From the NCBI GenBank assembly GCA_028685665.1, contig JAQUDN010000003.1:1-49166 (forward strand): a stretch of DNA of 49,166 bases, in the 5' to 3' direction. The position numbers were made by a program, and so were the translations under genes. Within the stretch, counting starts at the first letter, position 1, and every line of letters starts with the position of its first letter. The notes under the pieces are model-generated. The model was not told the origin of the DNA. It saw nothing but the letters and a program-made list of their open reading frames with translations, and searched no databases. Of this stretch, positions 25,501-35,724 are shown one piece after another. Origin of the DNA: Burkholderiaceae bacterium. GTDB taxonomy: Bacteria; Pseudomonadota; Gammaproteobacteria; Burkholderiales; Burkholderiaceae_C.

Positions 25501-26004
25501 CTAGGCGGGCGGGTCGCCATAGGCGCCGTAGGCTTCCAGACCGATCGCCACCACCGTGGCCACATGGTCCCCGACCTCGGCCCGGAACTCGGCCTCGGCC
25601 TGTGCCACGGCGTCCCGGAAAGCCTGCAGCCAGGCCAGGCCCGTGGGCGTAAAAGCCACCCGGCGCGCCCGGGCATCGCGGGGATCGGGCGTGCGCGTGA
25701 CCAGGCCCCAGGCCGCGCACTGGTCCACCAGATCGGCCATGGCCTGCTTGCTCATGCCGGCCCGCTGGGCCAGATCGGTGAGCCGGTCACCCTGCAAGGA
25801 CAGGTGGCGGGTGATGTGCACATGCGCCGCACTGACCTGGTCGCGCGCCGCCAGGTTGGACAAAGCCAGGGGCACCTCGACATTGCGGGCCATCAACTGC
25901 AGCACACGGGCATCGAAACGGCGCATGGCATGGCCCAGCAAACGGCCCAGATGGGTCTGGCGCCAGCCGTCTTCCGCGGGGGGTGAAGAGAGAGCTTCGA
26001 GCAT
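25501..26004 (-). CDS. MarR-family transcriptional regulator
   Basis: 167 aa. The winged helix-turn-helix is visible: SLQGDRLTDLAQRAGMSKQAMADLVDQCAAWGLVTRTPDPRD has the recognition helix and the wing with the conserved DPRDAR motif (shown in pieces: LTDLAQRAG, SKQAMADLVDQ, TPDPRDARARRV). The flanking helices form the dimer interface. It is divergent from recA, and a near-perfect inverted repeat begins nine bases before its start, suggesting autoregulation. Ligand unknown. Confidence 0.88.
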   Translation of the reverse strand: MLEALSSPPAEDGWRQTHLGRLLGHAMRRFDARVLQLMARNVEVPLALSNLAARDQVSAAHVHITRHLSLQGDRLTDLAQRAGMSKQAMADLVDQCAAWGLVTRTPDPRDARARRVAFTPTGLAWLQAFRDAVAQAEAEFRAEVGDHVATVVAIGLEAYGAYGDPPA

Positions 26005-26012
26005 GGCATATT

Positions 26013-26027
26013 GTCAGGCAAACTGAC
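26013..26027. promoter_or_regulatory. Inverted repeat, candidate MarR operator
   Basis: GTCAG-N5-CTGAC, flanked by TATT on the left and CAAATA on the right, which extends the symmetry imperfectly. It lies directly upstream of the MarR gene start in the marR-recA intergenic region, so the MarR protein may bind it to repress itself. Confidence 0.5.
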
Positions 26028-26068
26028 CAAATAACCTATTCACACGTTTCCATACCGCGCATAAACTA

Positions 26069-26084
26069 CTGTTCAAGCATCCAG
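26069..26084 (+). promoter_or_regulatory. LexA (SOS) box upstream of recA
   Basis: Sequence CTGTTCAAGCATCCAG fits the CTG-N10-CAG LexA operator core and lies 62 bases before the recA start, the expected place for SOS repression. Confidence 0.8.
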
Positions 26085-26145
26085 TGCTCGCTGCGAGACA
26101 AGGGGGTGCTGTCAACCCAAGCCATTGTTTTTCAAGGAGATTTCC

Positions 26146-27222
<1,077 letters not shown>

Positions 27223-27507
27223 GCCGGGTCGAACCGCCGTTTCGGTAAAACAAGGTTCGGGAGCAACTGGGCATCGCCCTGTTGCCGCCTGCCGTGGCGC
27301 CAGCCAATGCAGCCGACGCGGCGTAAGCCGGGTCGAACCGCCGTTTCGGTAAAACAAGGTTCGGGAGCAACTGGGCATCGCCCTGTTGCCGCCTGCCGTG
27401 GCACCCGCCAGTGCAGGCGACGCGGCGTAAGCCGGGTCGAACCGCCGTTTCAATCCCACAAGGTTCGCGGGCAACAGGACTTTGCCCTGTTGCGCAGCCC
27501 CTCTTCC

Positions 27508-27957
27508 ATGGTTTTTAACGCCCTCTCCCTCAAAGGCCGCGCCCTGCGCCTGCTCGGCCAGCGCGAGCATTCGCGTGCCGAGCTGGAACGCAAGCTGGCG
27601 CCGCATGTGCAGGAGGGCGAGGACCTGGACGCCGTGCTCCGTGAACTGGAAGCCAAAGGCTTCATCGATGCCGCCCGGGTCGTGGACTCGGTCTTGCACC
27701 AGAACACGGCCCGCTGGGGCACAGGCCGCCTGCGGCAGGCGCTGCGGGCCAAGGGGATCGACCCCGAGGCCGTGCAAGCCGCCCTGGCGCCCTTGCAGGA
27801 CAGCGAACTCGACCGGGCCCGGGCCCTGTGGCTGCGCAAATTTGGCACACCGCCCACCGAGGCCAAGGAACGCGCGCGCCAGATGCGCTTTCTGGCGGCG
27901 CGCGGGTTCAGTGGCGAGGTCGTGCGGCGGGTGCTGCAGGGCACGGACGGCGACTGA
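27508..27957 (+). CDS. recX: Regulatory protein RecX
   Basis: 149 aa. RecX binds RecA filaments and limits their extension and co-protease activity. The three-helix RecX repeats are visible: KGRALRLLGQREHSRAELE at the N-terminus, then GFIDAARVVDSVL, GTGRLRQALRAKGID and a last ARQMRFLAARGFSGEVVRRVL unit. It lies 285 bases after recA, an unusually long gap filled by the 104-bp repeat array. The ATG at 27508 has no strong SD (CCCCTCTTCC precedes it), so translation may be weak or depend on coupling. Confidence 0.92.
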   Translation: MVFNALSLKGRALRLLGQREHSRAELERKLAPHVQEGEDLDAVLRELEAKGFIDAARVVDSVLHQNTARWGTGRLRQALRAKGIDPEAVQAALAPLQDSELDRARALWLRKFGTPPTEAKERARQMRFLAARGFSGEVVRRVLQGTDGD

Positions 27958-28016
27958 GGGTGCCCCGGAGCCCCCTGGGGCCAGGGAACAGGCACGAGGC
28001 CTCGGGATATTCGGTC

Positions 28017-28074
28017 TTTGAGGCCTCTAGCGCTTATTCCACCTGCGCTTCATGCTCTTAATTCAAGAGCAATC
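28017..28074. repeat. Dispersed palindromic repeat, copy 6
   Basis: TTTGAGGCCTCTAGCGCTT arm, then a CTCTTAATTCAAGAGC palindrome. It lies between the convergent recX and argC genes and ends at the argC stop codon. Confidence 0.6.
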
Positions 28075-29005
28075 ACCAACCCAACATCAGTTGCAGGTTC
28101 TGCACCGCAGCACCGCTGGCGCCCTTGCCCAGGTTGTCGAGGCGGGCAATCAGCACCGCCTGGCGGTATTGCTCATTGGCAAACACCCGCAGCTCCAGCT
28201 GGTTGGTGTGGGCCAGGGTGTCGGCGGCCAGCTTGAGGTCGTCGGTCGGGGGCAGCACCTTCACCCATTGCTCCGGCACATTGGTGCGCGCGTAGTGCGC
28301 AGCCAGGGCATCGTGCAGATCGCTGGCCAGGGGGGCGCCCGGCAGCAGGTCGAGGTGCAAAGGCAGTTGCACCAGCATGCCTTGCGCAAAATTGCCCACG
28401 GCGGGAATGAACACCGGGCGGCGCGCCATGCCGGTGTAGTGCAGGATTTCCGGGATGTGCTTGTGCGTCAGGCCCAGGGCATAGGCCTCATAGGGCGCAG
28501 CCTGGCCGGCCTCGTAGGCCTCGATCATCGGACGGCCGCCGCCGGAGTACCCGCTCACCGAGGGCAGCGCCACCGGGAAATCGGCCGGAATCAGCCCCGC
28601 ATCGACCAGCGGACGCAGCAAGGCAATCGCCCCCGTGGCATAGCAGCCGGGGTTGGAGACGCGCGTGGCGGTGCGCACGGCATCCGCCTGGCCCGCACAC
28701 AGCTCCGGAAACCCGTACACCCAGCCCGGCGCCACGCGGTGCGCGGTACTGGCATCGATGATCTTGATGGCCCGGCCGGTCTCGGCGGTAATGGCATCGA
28801 CCATGGCGGTGGTTTCACGCGCCGCATCGTCGTGCAGACACAAGACCACCACATCCACGCCAGCCATCAGCGCGCGCTTGGCCGCAGGGTCCTTGCGCAA
28901 CCCCGGCGCAATGCTGACCAGTTCAATCTGCGGCATGGCCTGCAGACGCTCGCGGATCTGCAAACCCGTGGTGCCGGCCTCGCCGTCGATAAAAACTCTG
29001 GACAT
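28073..29005 (-). CDS. argC: N-acetyl-gamma-glutamyl-phosphate reductase, type 2
   Basis: 310 aa. NADPH-dependent reduction of N-acetylglutamyl phosphate, third step of arginine biosynthesis. The short (type 2) form is recognised by the N-terminal [18 protein letters not shown] nucleotide-binding motif, the catalytic Cys121 in [10 protein letters not shown] and the GYSGGGR segment. Full length for this class. Start at 29005 fits the conserved [12 protein letters not shown]. It is divergent from sucC, sharing a 179-base region with two palindromes. Confidence 0.95.
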   Translation of the reverse strand: MSRVFIDGEAGTTGLQIRERLQAMPQIELVSIAPGLRKDPAAKRALMAGVDVVVLCLHDDAARETTAMVDAITAETGRAIKIIDASTAHRVAPGWVYGFPELCAGQADAVRTATRVSNPGCYATGAIALLRPLVDAGLIPADFPVALPSVSGYSGGGRPMIEAYEAGQAAPYEAYALGLTHKHIPEILHYTGMARRPVFIPAVGNFAQGMLVQLPLHLDLLPGAPLASDLHDALAAHYARTNVPEQWVKVLPPTDDLKLAADTLAHTNQLELRVFANEQYRQAVLIARLDNLGKGASGAAVQNLQLMLGW

Positions 29006-29071
29006 GGAAGATGCTCCTGCAAAAGTGCGGCCGTGCGGTTGCCACCGTGGTGTAAGAATGCGCCAAGGATT

Positions 29072-29084
29072 GGTGCAGTGCACC
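29072..29084. promoter_or_regulatory. Palindrome GGTGCA-G-TGCACC, candidate operator
   Basis: Perfect 6-bp inverted repeat with a one-base centre in the argC-sucC divergent intergenic region. Regulator unknown. Confidence 0.4.
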
Positions 29085-29122
29085 ATGATACATTCGCACG
29101 TTGCCATATCCATACCCGCATG

Positions 29123-29138
29123 CATACACCCATGTATG
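29123..29138. promoter_or_regulatory. Palindrome CATACA-CCCA-TGTATG upstream of sucC
   Basis: Perfect 6-bp inverted repeat with 4-base loop, 47 bases before the sucC start. Either an operator or a leader hairpin; no promoter could be assigned with certainty. Confidence 0.35.
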
Positions 29139-29184
29139 TCAGTGGCAGCCGGGTAAAAAACCATCCGTTCCTGAGAGAGACCTC

Positions 29185-30345
<1,161 letters not shown>

Positions 30346-30402
30346 TGACCTGGGGGGCAGGCTGAAGCCTTGTCCCCTACTGACGAGACTAGGACACACA
30401 AC

Positions 30403-31299
30403 ATGTCGATCTACATCAACAAAGACACCAAGGTCATCACCCAGGGCATCACGGGCAAGACCGGTCAGTTCCACACGGAAAAGTGCCAGGAATACGCGAA
30501 CGGCAAGAACGCCTTCGTCGCTGGCGTGAACCCCAAGAAGGCTGGCGAAAAGATTTTTGACATCCCAATCTACGGTTCTGTCAGTGAAGCGGCCACGCAA
30601 ACCGGCGCCACCGTGTCGGTGATCTACGTGCCCCCCGCAGGCGCCGCCGCCGCGATCTGGGAAGCCGTCGAAGCCGATCTGGACCTGGCCATCTGCATTA
30701 CCGAAGGCATTCCCGTCAAGGACATGCTCGAGCTGCGCAACAAGATGAAGGCCAAGGAAGCCGCCGGTGGCAAGAAGACCCTGCTGCTGGGCCCCAACTG
30801 CCCCGGCATCATCACGCCCGAAGAAATCAAGATCGGCATCATGCCCGGCCACATCCACCGCAAGGGCCGCATTGGCGTGGTGAGCCGCTCCGGCACGCTG
30901 ACCTATGAAGCCGTGGCCATGCTGACCGAAGTCGGCCTGGGCCAGTCCACCGCCGTGGGCATTGGTGGCGACCCCATCAACGGTCTGAAGCACATCGACG
31001 TGATGCAAGCCTTCAACGACGACCCCGACACCGACGCCGTGATCATGATCGGCGAAATCGGCGGTCCCGATGAAGCCGAAGCGGCACGCTGGTGCAAGGC
31101 CAATATGAAGAAGCCGATCGTCGGCTTCATCGCAGGCGTGACCGCCCCCGCAGGCAAGCGCATGGGCCACGCCGGCGCGCTGATCGCCGGCGGTGCCGAC
31201 ACCGCCGATGCCAAGCTGGCCATCATGGAAGAGTGCGGCTTCGTCATCACCCGCAACCCTTCGGAACTGGGCAAGCTGCTGAAGGCCCAACTGAAGTAA
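30403..31299 (+). CDS. sucD: Succinyl-CoA synthetase subunit alpha
   Basis: 298 aa. Binds CoA and carries the phosphohistidine intermediate. Seen directly: [20 protein letters not shown] (CoA-binding Rossmann start), [12 protein letters not shown], the second motif [10 protein letters not shown] and the active-site [14 protein letters not shown] with His256. Full length and intact. A repeat-type hairpin and a strong terminator follow. The last 33 codons of this gene are duplicated 976 bp downstream as a remnant. Confidence 0.98.
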   Translation: MSIYINKDTKVITQGITGKTGQFHTEKCQEYANGKNAFVAGVNPKKAGEKIFDIPIYGSVSEAATQTGATVSVIYVPPAGAAAAIWEAVEADLDLAICITEGIPVKDMLELRNKMKAKEAAGGKKTLLLGPNCPGIITPEEIKIGIMPGHIHRKGRIGVVSRSGTLTYEAVAMLTEVGLGQSTAVGIGGDPINGLKHIDVMQAFNDDPDTDAVIMIGEIGGPDEAEAARWCKANMKKPIVGFIAGVTAPAGKRMGHAGALIAGGADTADAKLAIMEECGFVITRNPSELGKLLKAQLK

Positions 31300-31311
31300 G
31301 TATCAAATCGG

Positions 31312-31362
31312 CTTACAACGCTTGTCCATCAAGCGTTTCTAGCTATTATTTTTGATGATTCC
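31312..31362. repeat. Dispersed palindromic repeat, copy 7, after sucD
   Basis: Perfect stem AACGCTTG / CAAGCGTT (31317-31337, loop TCCAT) followed by CTAGCTATTATTTTTGAT. It is the clearest copy of the repeat family and precedes the sucD terminator. Confidence 0.75.
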
Positions 31363-31364
31363 GA

Positions 31365-31402
31365 AAAACCCCCTGGAGCTGGACTTCAGGGGGTTTTGTT
31401 TT
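31365..31402 (+). terminator. Rho-independent terminator of sucCD
   Basis: Stem AAAACCCCCTG / CAGGGGGTTTT with an 11-base loop, followed by GTTTT. Its T-rich 3' flank makes it a strong plus-strand terminator. Confidence 0.9.
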
Positions 31403-31491
31403 GGGAGCTGGCCAGTGCGGTCGCTCTGCTTGAAGATGACCTATCTGGCAAGACAGCACAACAGAATTGACAGTCCACCAAAGCAAACTCT

Positions 31492-31503
31492 GACAAAAGT
31501 GTC
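31492..31503. promoter_or_regulatory. GACA-N4-TGTC site upstream of pilin 1, candidate PilR site
   Basis: Inverted repeat GACA-AAAG-TGTC, about 55 bases upstream of the -24 element. It is kept unchanged in copy 2 (32468-32479) although flanking sequence has diverged. PilR of Pseudomonas binds GTGTC-type motifs upstream of pilA, which makes this a plausible activator site. Confidence 0.5.
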
Positions 31504-31545
31504 GTGTTGCATCAGAAGCCATGAGGAAGACAGAAAACTCCCCAC

Positions 31546-31562
31546 CGGCACACCTATTGCTT
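31546..31562 (+). promoter_or_regulatory. Sigma-54 promoter of pilin 1
   Basis: CGGCAC-N5-TTGCTT fits the -24/-12 consensus (GG and GC ten bases apart, at 31547-31548 and 31559-31560). It stands 58 bases before the pilin start. Type IV pilin genes are classically RpoN/PilR dependent. Confidence 0.8.
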
Positions 31563-31619
31563 AAACTTACCCAGCAGGCAAAACTCTGCTTGTTTCTTGT
31601 TCACCCTAAGGAGAGATTG

Positions 31620-32132
31620 ATGAAGAAATCATTGCAACAGGGTTTCACCCTGATCGAACTGATGATCGTGGTCGCCATTATTGGTATTTTGGCAGCTGTG
31701 GCACTACCCGCTTACAAAGACTATACAGTGAAGGCTCGAATGTCTGAGGTAGTACTTGCAGCCTCACAATGCCGCACAACAATCAGCGAAGCCGTTCAAA
31801 CAATGAATGCTACAACTGTTGGCACCGCCAATAGTTGGGGTTGTGAAGCCAACGCAACCAATGCTGATGGTGCGAATACAACCAAAATGGTTCGATCGAT
31901 TTCAACAAGTGCCAGTGGCGTAATTACGGTTATCCCTGATTATGCAAATCTCGGCGTCACTCTCACAGCCGCCGACCTTATCACATTGAGTCCATATGTT
32001 GGTATTGGTGCTACAGCAGCAGCAGTTGACTTAAGTGCAGCAAGCAAAGATCAAGGCAAACAGATTACGGAATGGCGATGCACAGGCGCAACAGCTACTA
32101 TTAAAAAATATCTGCCCGGGTCATGTAAATAA
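31620..32132 (+). CDS. Type IV pilin, copy 1 (PilA-like)
   Basis: 170 aa major-type pilin. Class III signal with a short basic leader ending in Gly (MKKSLQQG) before [18 protein letters not shown], with the conserved Glu5 of the mature protein. PilD would cleave after the Gly and methylate Phe1. A head domain follows with two cysteine pairs: Cys in SQCRTT and WGCEAN, and the C-terminal disulfide loop between WRCTG and GSCK. Strong SD AAGGAGA precedes the ATG at 31620. GC content is far below that of the neighbours, suggesting acquisition from elsewhere. It is followed by an almost identical second gene. Confidence 0.95.
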   Translation: MKKSLQQGFTLIELMIVVAIIGILAAVALPAYKDYTVKARMSEVVLAASQCRTTISEAVQTMNATTVGTANSWGCEANATNADGANTTKMVRSISTSASGVITVIPDYANLGVTLTAADLITLSPYVGIGATAAAVDLSAASKDQGKQITEWRCTGATATIKKYLPGSCK

Positions 32133-32178
32133 TTAGCAAAAGATGAAAACTACTATTCAGGCCGTTAATTACTGGTGA

Positions 32179-32275
32179 CGCCGATGCCAAACTGGCCCTC
32201 ATGGAAGAGTGCGGCTTCGTCATCACTCGCAATCCTTCGGAACTGGGCAAGCTGCTGAAGATCCAACTGAAGTAA
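32179..32275 (+). pseudogene. Remnant of the sucD 3' end (last 33 codons)
   Basis: The text from about 32179 to the TAA at 32273-32275 matches sucD codons for [20 protein letters not shown] and GKLLK, with scattered substitutions and a terminal IQLK where sucD has AQLK. There is no start codon or upstream part; it is a by-product of the tandem duplication. Confidence 0.95.
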
Positions 32276-32287
32276 GTATCAAATCGG

Positions 32288-32338
32288 CTTCCAATGCTTG
32301 TCCACCAAGCATTTCCAGCTATTATTTTTGATGATTCC
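32288..32338. repeat. Dispersed palindromic repeat, copy 8, duplicated with compensatory change
   Basis: Copy of the element at 31312. The stem is AATGCTTG / CAAGCATT here versus AACGCTTG / CAAGCGTT there; both arms changed together, so pairing is kept. Confidence 0.75.
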
Positions 32339-32340
32339 GA

Positions 32341-32378
32341 ATCCCCCCTGGAGCTGGACTTCAGGGGGTTTTGTTTTG
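32341..32378 (+). terminator. Duplicated sucCD-type terminator
   Basis: Same stem-loop as at 31365 with a slightly altered 5' arm (TCCCCCCTG), the same CAGGGGG 3' arm and the same T-run. It now separates pilin 1 from pilin 2 and may end the pilin 1 transcript. Confidence 0.8.
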
Positions 32379-32467
32379 GAGCTTTGGCCAGTGCCACTGA
32401 TCTGCCTCGAAGTGACCTGTCCGGCTAGCCGACAGAACAGAATTGACAGTCCATCGAAGTAGATCTC

Positions 32468-32479
32468 GACAAAAGTGTC
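32468..32479. promoter_or_regulatory. GACA-N4-TGTC site upstream of pilin 2
   Basis: Identical to the site at 31492-31503 and at the same distance from the pilin start, within a block where the two copies otherwise differ. Confidence 0.5.
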
Positions 32480-32521
32480 AGGCCGGATGAAAAACAAGAG
32501 GAAAGAGAGAAAACTCCCCAC

Positions 32522-32538
32522 CGGCACACCTATTGCTT
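32522..32538 (+). promoter_or_regulatory. Sigma-54 promoter of pilin 2
   Basis: Identical CGGCAC-N5-TTGCTT element, 58 bases before the second pilin start. Confidence 0.8.
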
Positions 32539-32595
32539 AAACTTACCCAGCAGGCAAAACTCTGCTTGTTTCTTGTTCACCCTAAGGAGAGATTG

Positions 32596-33108
32596 ATGAA
32601 AAAATCATTGCAACAGGGTTTCACCCTGATCGAACTGATGATCGTGGTCGCCATTATTGGTATTTTGGCGGCTGTGGCATTGCCGGCGTATAAAGACTAT
32701 ACAGTGAAGGCTCGAATGTCTGAGGTAGTACTTGCAGCCTCACAATGCCGCACAACAATCAGCGAAGCCGTTCAAACAATGAATGCTACAACTGTTGGCA
32801 CCGCCAATAGTTGGGGTTGTGAAGCCAACGCAGCCAATGCTGATGGCGCGAATACAACCAAAATGGTTCGATCGATTTCAACAAGTGCCAGTGGCGTAAT
32901 TACGGTTATCCCTGATTATGCAAATCTCGGCGTCACTCTCACAGCCGCAGACCTTATCACATTGAGTCCATATGTTGGTATTGGTGCTACAGCAGCAGCA
33001 GTTGACTTAAGTGCAGCAAGCAAAGATCAAGGCAAACAAATTACGGAATGGCGATGCACAGGCGCAACAGCTGATATAAAAAAGTACTTGCCAGGCTCAT
33101 GCAAGTGA
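32596..33108 (+). CDS. Type IV pilin, copy 2 (PilA-like)
   Basis: 170 aa, differing from copy 1 by only two residues (Ala instead of Thr in NAANADG, and Asp instead of Thr in TADIKK). The prepilin leader, hydrophobic helix, four cysteines and SD AAGGAGA are all intact, so this is a functional gene rather than a silent cassette. Synonymous differences cluster at codons 26-32 and in the last 12 codons, while about 360 bases between are almost identical. That pattern fits recent gene conversion of an older duplicate. It ends with TGA where copy 1 has TAA. It converges on moaC. Confidence 0.95.
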   Translation: MKKSLQQGFTLIELMIVVAIIGILAAVALPAYKDYTVKARMSEVVLAASQCRTTISEAVQTMNATTVGTANSWGCEANAANADGANTTKMVRSISTSASGVITVIPDYANLGVTLTAADLITLSPYVGIGATAAAVDLSAASKDQGKQITEWRCTGATADIKKYLPGSCK

Positions 33109-33150
33109 TTTTCTAAAAATAGAAATATTACCTGATGGATTAATTCGAAC

Positions 33151-33636
33151 TCACCCCACCCAGCTCCCCGATTTCCCGCCGTGCTTTTCCAGCACGCGCA
33201 CGTCCTGGAGGCGCATGCCGCGATCAACGGCCTTGCACATGTCATAGATGGTGAGCAGCGCAATCTGGACGGCCGTGAGGGCCTCCATCTCGACGCCGGT
33301 GGGGCCGACGGTTTCGACCGTTGCAGTGCAAACAATGCTGTCAAGGCCCGCCGATAAAGCGCTATCTGCTTCGAATTCGATAGCAACCCGGGTCAAGGGC
33401 AAAGGGTGGCACAGGGGGATGAGGTCGCTGGTCTTTTTGGCGGCCTGGATGCCAGCGATGCGGGCGATTCCGAGCACATCGCCTTTTTTGGCGCTGCCTG
33501 ACTGGATCAGCGCCAAGGTGGCGGGCAGCATGTCGATGCGGCCGCGGGCGATGGCAATGCGGTGGGTCGCGGGTTTGGCGGACACATCGACCATATGGGC
33601 CTGGCCCTGGGCGTCAAAGTGGGTGAGTGCAGACAT
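33151..33636 (-). CDS. moaC: Cyclic pyranopterin monophosphate synthase MoaC
   Basis: 161 aa. With MoaA, makes cyclic pyranopterin monophosphate in molybdenum cofactor synthesis. Visible: [25 protein letters not shown], the active-site segment [23 protein letters not shown] and [11 protein letters not shown], which carries the conserved Asp and Lys. Full length. The ATG at 33636 is preferred to a TTG at 33651. No other Mo-cofactor genes lie in the window. Confidence 0.95.
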   Translation of the reverse strand: MSALTHFDAQGQAHMVDVSAKPATHRIAIARGRIDMLPATLALIQSGSAKKGDVLGIARIAGIQAAKKTSDLIPLCHPLPLTRVAIEFEADSALSAGLDSIVCTATVETVGPTGVEMEALTAVQIALLTIYDMCKAVDRGMRLQDVRVLEKHGGKSGSWVG

Positions 33637-33746
33637 CGGGAAGCATTCCAAAACACGAAGAAACGGCCACCCCAGAAACCATCGGCAGCCCGAGGCATCA
33701 TACGGCGATGTGGATTCGCCAGCGCACCAACCGGGAGCCCTCCCCC

Positions 33747-35294
33747 ATGCCGATCTTTCAGCCCCACAGGCTTCTCTCGTCGATCCAATCCGCTTTAGCC
33801 GCTACTGTTCTCATCGCAAGCACCGGCCTGGGGCCTTCGGCAAGCTGGGCCCAGGCCTCTTTGCCGACCCTGGGGGATGGCAGCGACATCACCACCAGCC
33901 AGGAGCGGCGCCTGGGGGATCGCATCATCCGCGAGCTGTACCGCGACCCCGATTACCTTGATGACCCGGTGCTCGGGGAATACGTCCAAAGCCTCTGGCA
34001 ACCGCTGCTGGCCAGTGCACGCGCACGCGGCGAGCTGTCGCCGGAGCTGGACGAGCGTTTTGCCTGGGAAATTTTGCTGGGGCGCGACCGCACGGTGAAC
34101 GCCTTTGCCTTGCCCGGGGGCTATCTGGGTGTGCACCTGGGGCTGATGGCCGTGGTGGCCACGCGCGACGAACTGGCTTCGGTGCTGGCGCACGAGCTCA
34201 GCCATGTGACACAGCGCCACATCGCACGCCTGATCGCCCAGCAGAACAGGCAGGGACCCTTGCTGCTGGGTGCCATGGCCTTGGCGGTGCTGGCCGCCAG
34301 CAAAAGCCCGAACGCATCCAGCGCCCTGGTGCTGGGCGGGCAGGCAGTGGCCCTGCAGAACCAGCTCAACTTCTCGCGGGATATGGAGCGCGAAGCCGAC
34401 CGCATTGGCTACGGCCTGATGGAGCCCGCCGGCTTCGCACCCGGGGGCTTTGTGACCATGTTCGAAAAGCTGCAGCACGCCAACCGCCTCAACGACAACG
34501 GTAGCTGGCCCTACCTGCGCAGCCACCCTTTGACGACCCAGCGCATGGCGGACATGCAGTCGCGCCTGCCGCCAGGCACGCCCAGCACGGTGGTGGTCAC
34601 CGGGCTGGAGCATGGGATGGTGGCCGCGCGGGCCCGGGTCTTGTCCCAGCGCGGCCCCGATGCCCTGCGCCAATGGGTCGCCGAGCCACAGACCTCCGGC
34701 TTTGCCAGCCTCAGCCCGGCGCGGCGCGCGGCCGCCTTGTATGCGGCAGCCCTGGGCAGCAGCCAGGGGCGGGATTTTGAGCCTGCGCGGGTTTTCCTCG
34801 CCCGGCTCGAACCCCTGGCACGCACCGATGCAGCCGCCCTGCGGCAAATGCGCCTGTTGGCCGCCGAAATCGAATTGGCAGCCGGGCGGCCCGAGGCGGC
34901 CCTGCAGCAGCTGCAGGCAGGGCTGGCCGGACCGCAGACGCCCCGCCGCCCCGAGCTGATGCTGCGCACCGAGGCCCTGCTGCGCACGGGGCGGGCGGGC
35001 GAAGGTGTCGAGGCCTTGCAGGCGTGGTTGGGACAGCACCCGCGCGATGCCAGCGTGTGGCAACAGCTGTCCAGCGTATGGCAAGCCCAGGGGCAAGCGC
35101 TGCGGGCCGTGCGGGCCGACGCCGAAGCCCATGCGCTGCGCTACGACTATGCCGCGGCGGTGGACCGGTTCAAAGCGGGGCAGGATCTGGCACGCCGCAG
35201 CAGCGCGCCCGAGGACTACATTGAAGCGTCGATCATCGACACCCGCCTGCGCGCGCTGCAGTCACTGCTTCGGGAACAGGCCGCCGAGCGCTGA
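33747..35294 (+). CDS. M48 family metalloprotease with TPR region, BepA/YfgC-like
   Basis: 515 aa periplasmic protease/chaperone by similarity to BepA, which handles LptD and BAM substrates. A Sec signal ([13 protein letters not shown] then ASWAQA) is followed by the M48 domain with [12 protein letters not shown] (zinc ligands His149 and His153) and the third ligand Glu in [10 protein letters not shown]. An Arg/Ala/Leu-rich helical C-terminal half looks like TPR repeats. Start at 33747 gives the best signal peptide and has GGGAG nine bases upstream; ATG at 33708 would add 13 residues. The 3' end overlaps the convergent membrane protein gene by 33 bases. Confidence 0.9.
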   Translation: MPIFQPHRLLSSIQSALAATVLIASTGLGPSASWAQASLPTLGDGSDITTSQERRLGDRIIRELYRDPDYLDDPVLGEYVQSLWQPLLASARARGELSPELDERFAWEILLGRDRTVNAFALPGGYLGVHLGLMAVVATRDELASVLAHELSHVTQRHIARLIAQQNRQGPLLLGAMALAVLAASKSPNASSALVLGGQAVALQNQLNFSRDMEREADRIGYGLMEPAGFAPGGFVTMFEKLQHANRLNDNGSWPYLRSHPLTTQRMADMQSRLPPGTPSTVVVTGLEHGMVAARARVLSQRGPDALRQWVAEPQTSGFASLSPARRAAALYAAALGSSQGRDFEPARVFLARLEPLARTDAAALRQMRLLAAEIELAAGRPEAALQQLQAGLAGPQTPRRPELMLRTEALLRTGRAGEGVEALQAWLGQHPRDASVWQQLSSVWQAQGQALRAVRADAEAHALRYDYAAAVDRFKAGQDLARRSSAPEDYIEASIIDTRLRALQSLLREQAAER

Positions 35295-35615
35295 TTCGAT
35301 CAACAGGCCCAGCACCGAGTAGATGAGCGAGCCGATCAGGGCCGCGCCAAATCCAGTGACGTGGAAGCCTTCCAGCACCGAGGCGGCCGCCCAGAACATG
35401 AGGGCGTTGATGAAGAAGAGGAACAAGCCCATGGTGACGACGGTCACGGGCAAGGTCAGGATGACCAGCACGGGGCGCAGCACCGTGTTGAACAGGCCAA
35501 TCACCAGGGCCGCAATGAGCGCGGAGGTGAAGCTCTGGACTTCCACGCCGTGGTAGATGTAGGCCACCAGCAGCAAGGATGCCGCACTGAGCAGCCATTT
35601 GAAAAGTAGTTTCAT
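35262..35615 (-). CDS. Four-TM membrane protein, phage holin superfamily IV type
   Basis: 117 aa with four hydrophobic segments (about 5-22, 30-50, 55-75 and 90-112) and the family's LRPVLVILTLPVTVVTMGLF core. Members of PF04020 are chromosomal inner-membrane proteins of unknown role; the holin name is historical and no phage genes are nearby. ATG at 35615. It converges with and overlaps the protease gene. Confidence 0.85.
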   Translation of the reverse strand: MKLLFKWLLSAASLLLVAYIYHGVEVQSFTSALIAALVIGLFNTVLRPVLVILTLPVTVVTMGLFLFFINALMFWAAASVLEGFHVTGFGAALIGSLIYSVLGLLIESALGGLFPKQ

Positions 35616-35680
35616 GGCGGCAGAATAGCACCCGCCCAAAAGCCCGAGGGCTTGGCGGGCTTACCGGTGAAACGCGTGGG

Positions 35681-35716
35681 GCGGGCGGGCGCCAGAGGTG
35701 CCTGGCACCCGCCCGC
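35681..35716 (-). terminator. Long GC-rich hairpin between terC and the membrane protein gene
   Basis: Stem GCGGGCGGG-C-GCCAG / CTGGC-A-CCCGCCCGC with one mismatch and a 6-base loop, nine bases past the terC stop. No T-run follows; termination strength uncertain. Confidence 0.5.
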
Positions 35717-35724
35717 GGGCCGGT

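Larger units (their letters stand above)
31203..33108 (+). repeat. 976-bp tandem duplication: sucD tail, terminator, sigma-54 promoter, pilin
   Basis: Two copies with an exact offset of 976 bp throughout. SucD-type stop codons end at 31299 and 32275, terminators lie at 31365 and 32341, pilin starts at 31620 and 32596, and pilin stops end at 32132 and 33108. Similarity begins near 31203/32179 and ends at the pilin stops; 46 bases (32133-32178) of unique sequence join them. Divergence is uneven: the middle of the upstream region is strongly diverged, the pilin core nearly identical. Confidence 0.95.

Noticed and set aside
32179-32275. Considered a second sucD gene
   Set aside because: Only the last 33 codons exist, with no start; it is a duplication remnant.
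35262-35615. Considered evidence for a prophage because of the holin family name
   Set aside because: The family is mostly chromosomal membrane proteins and no phage gene lies nearby.
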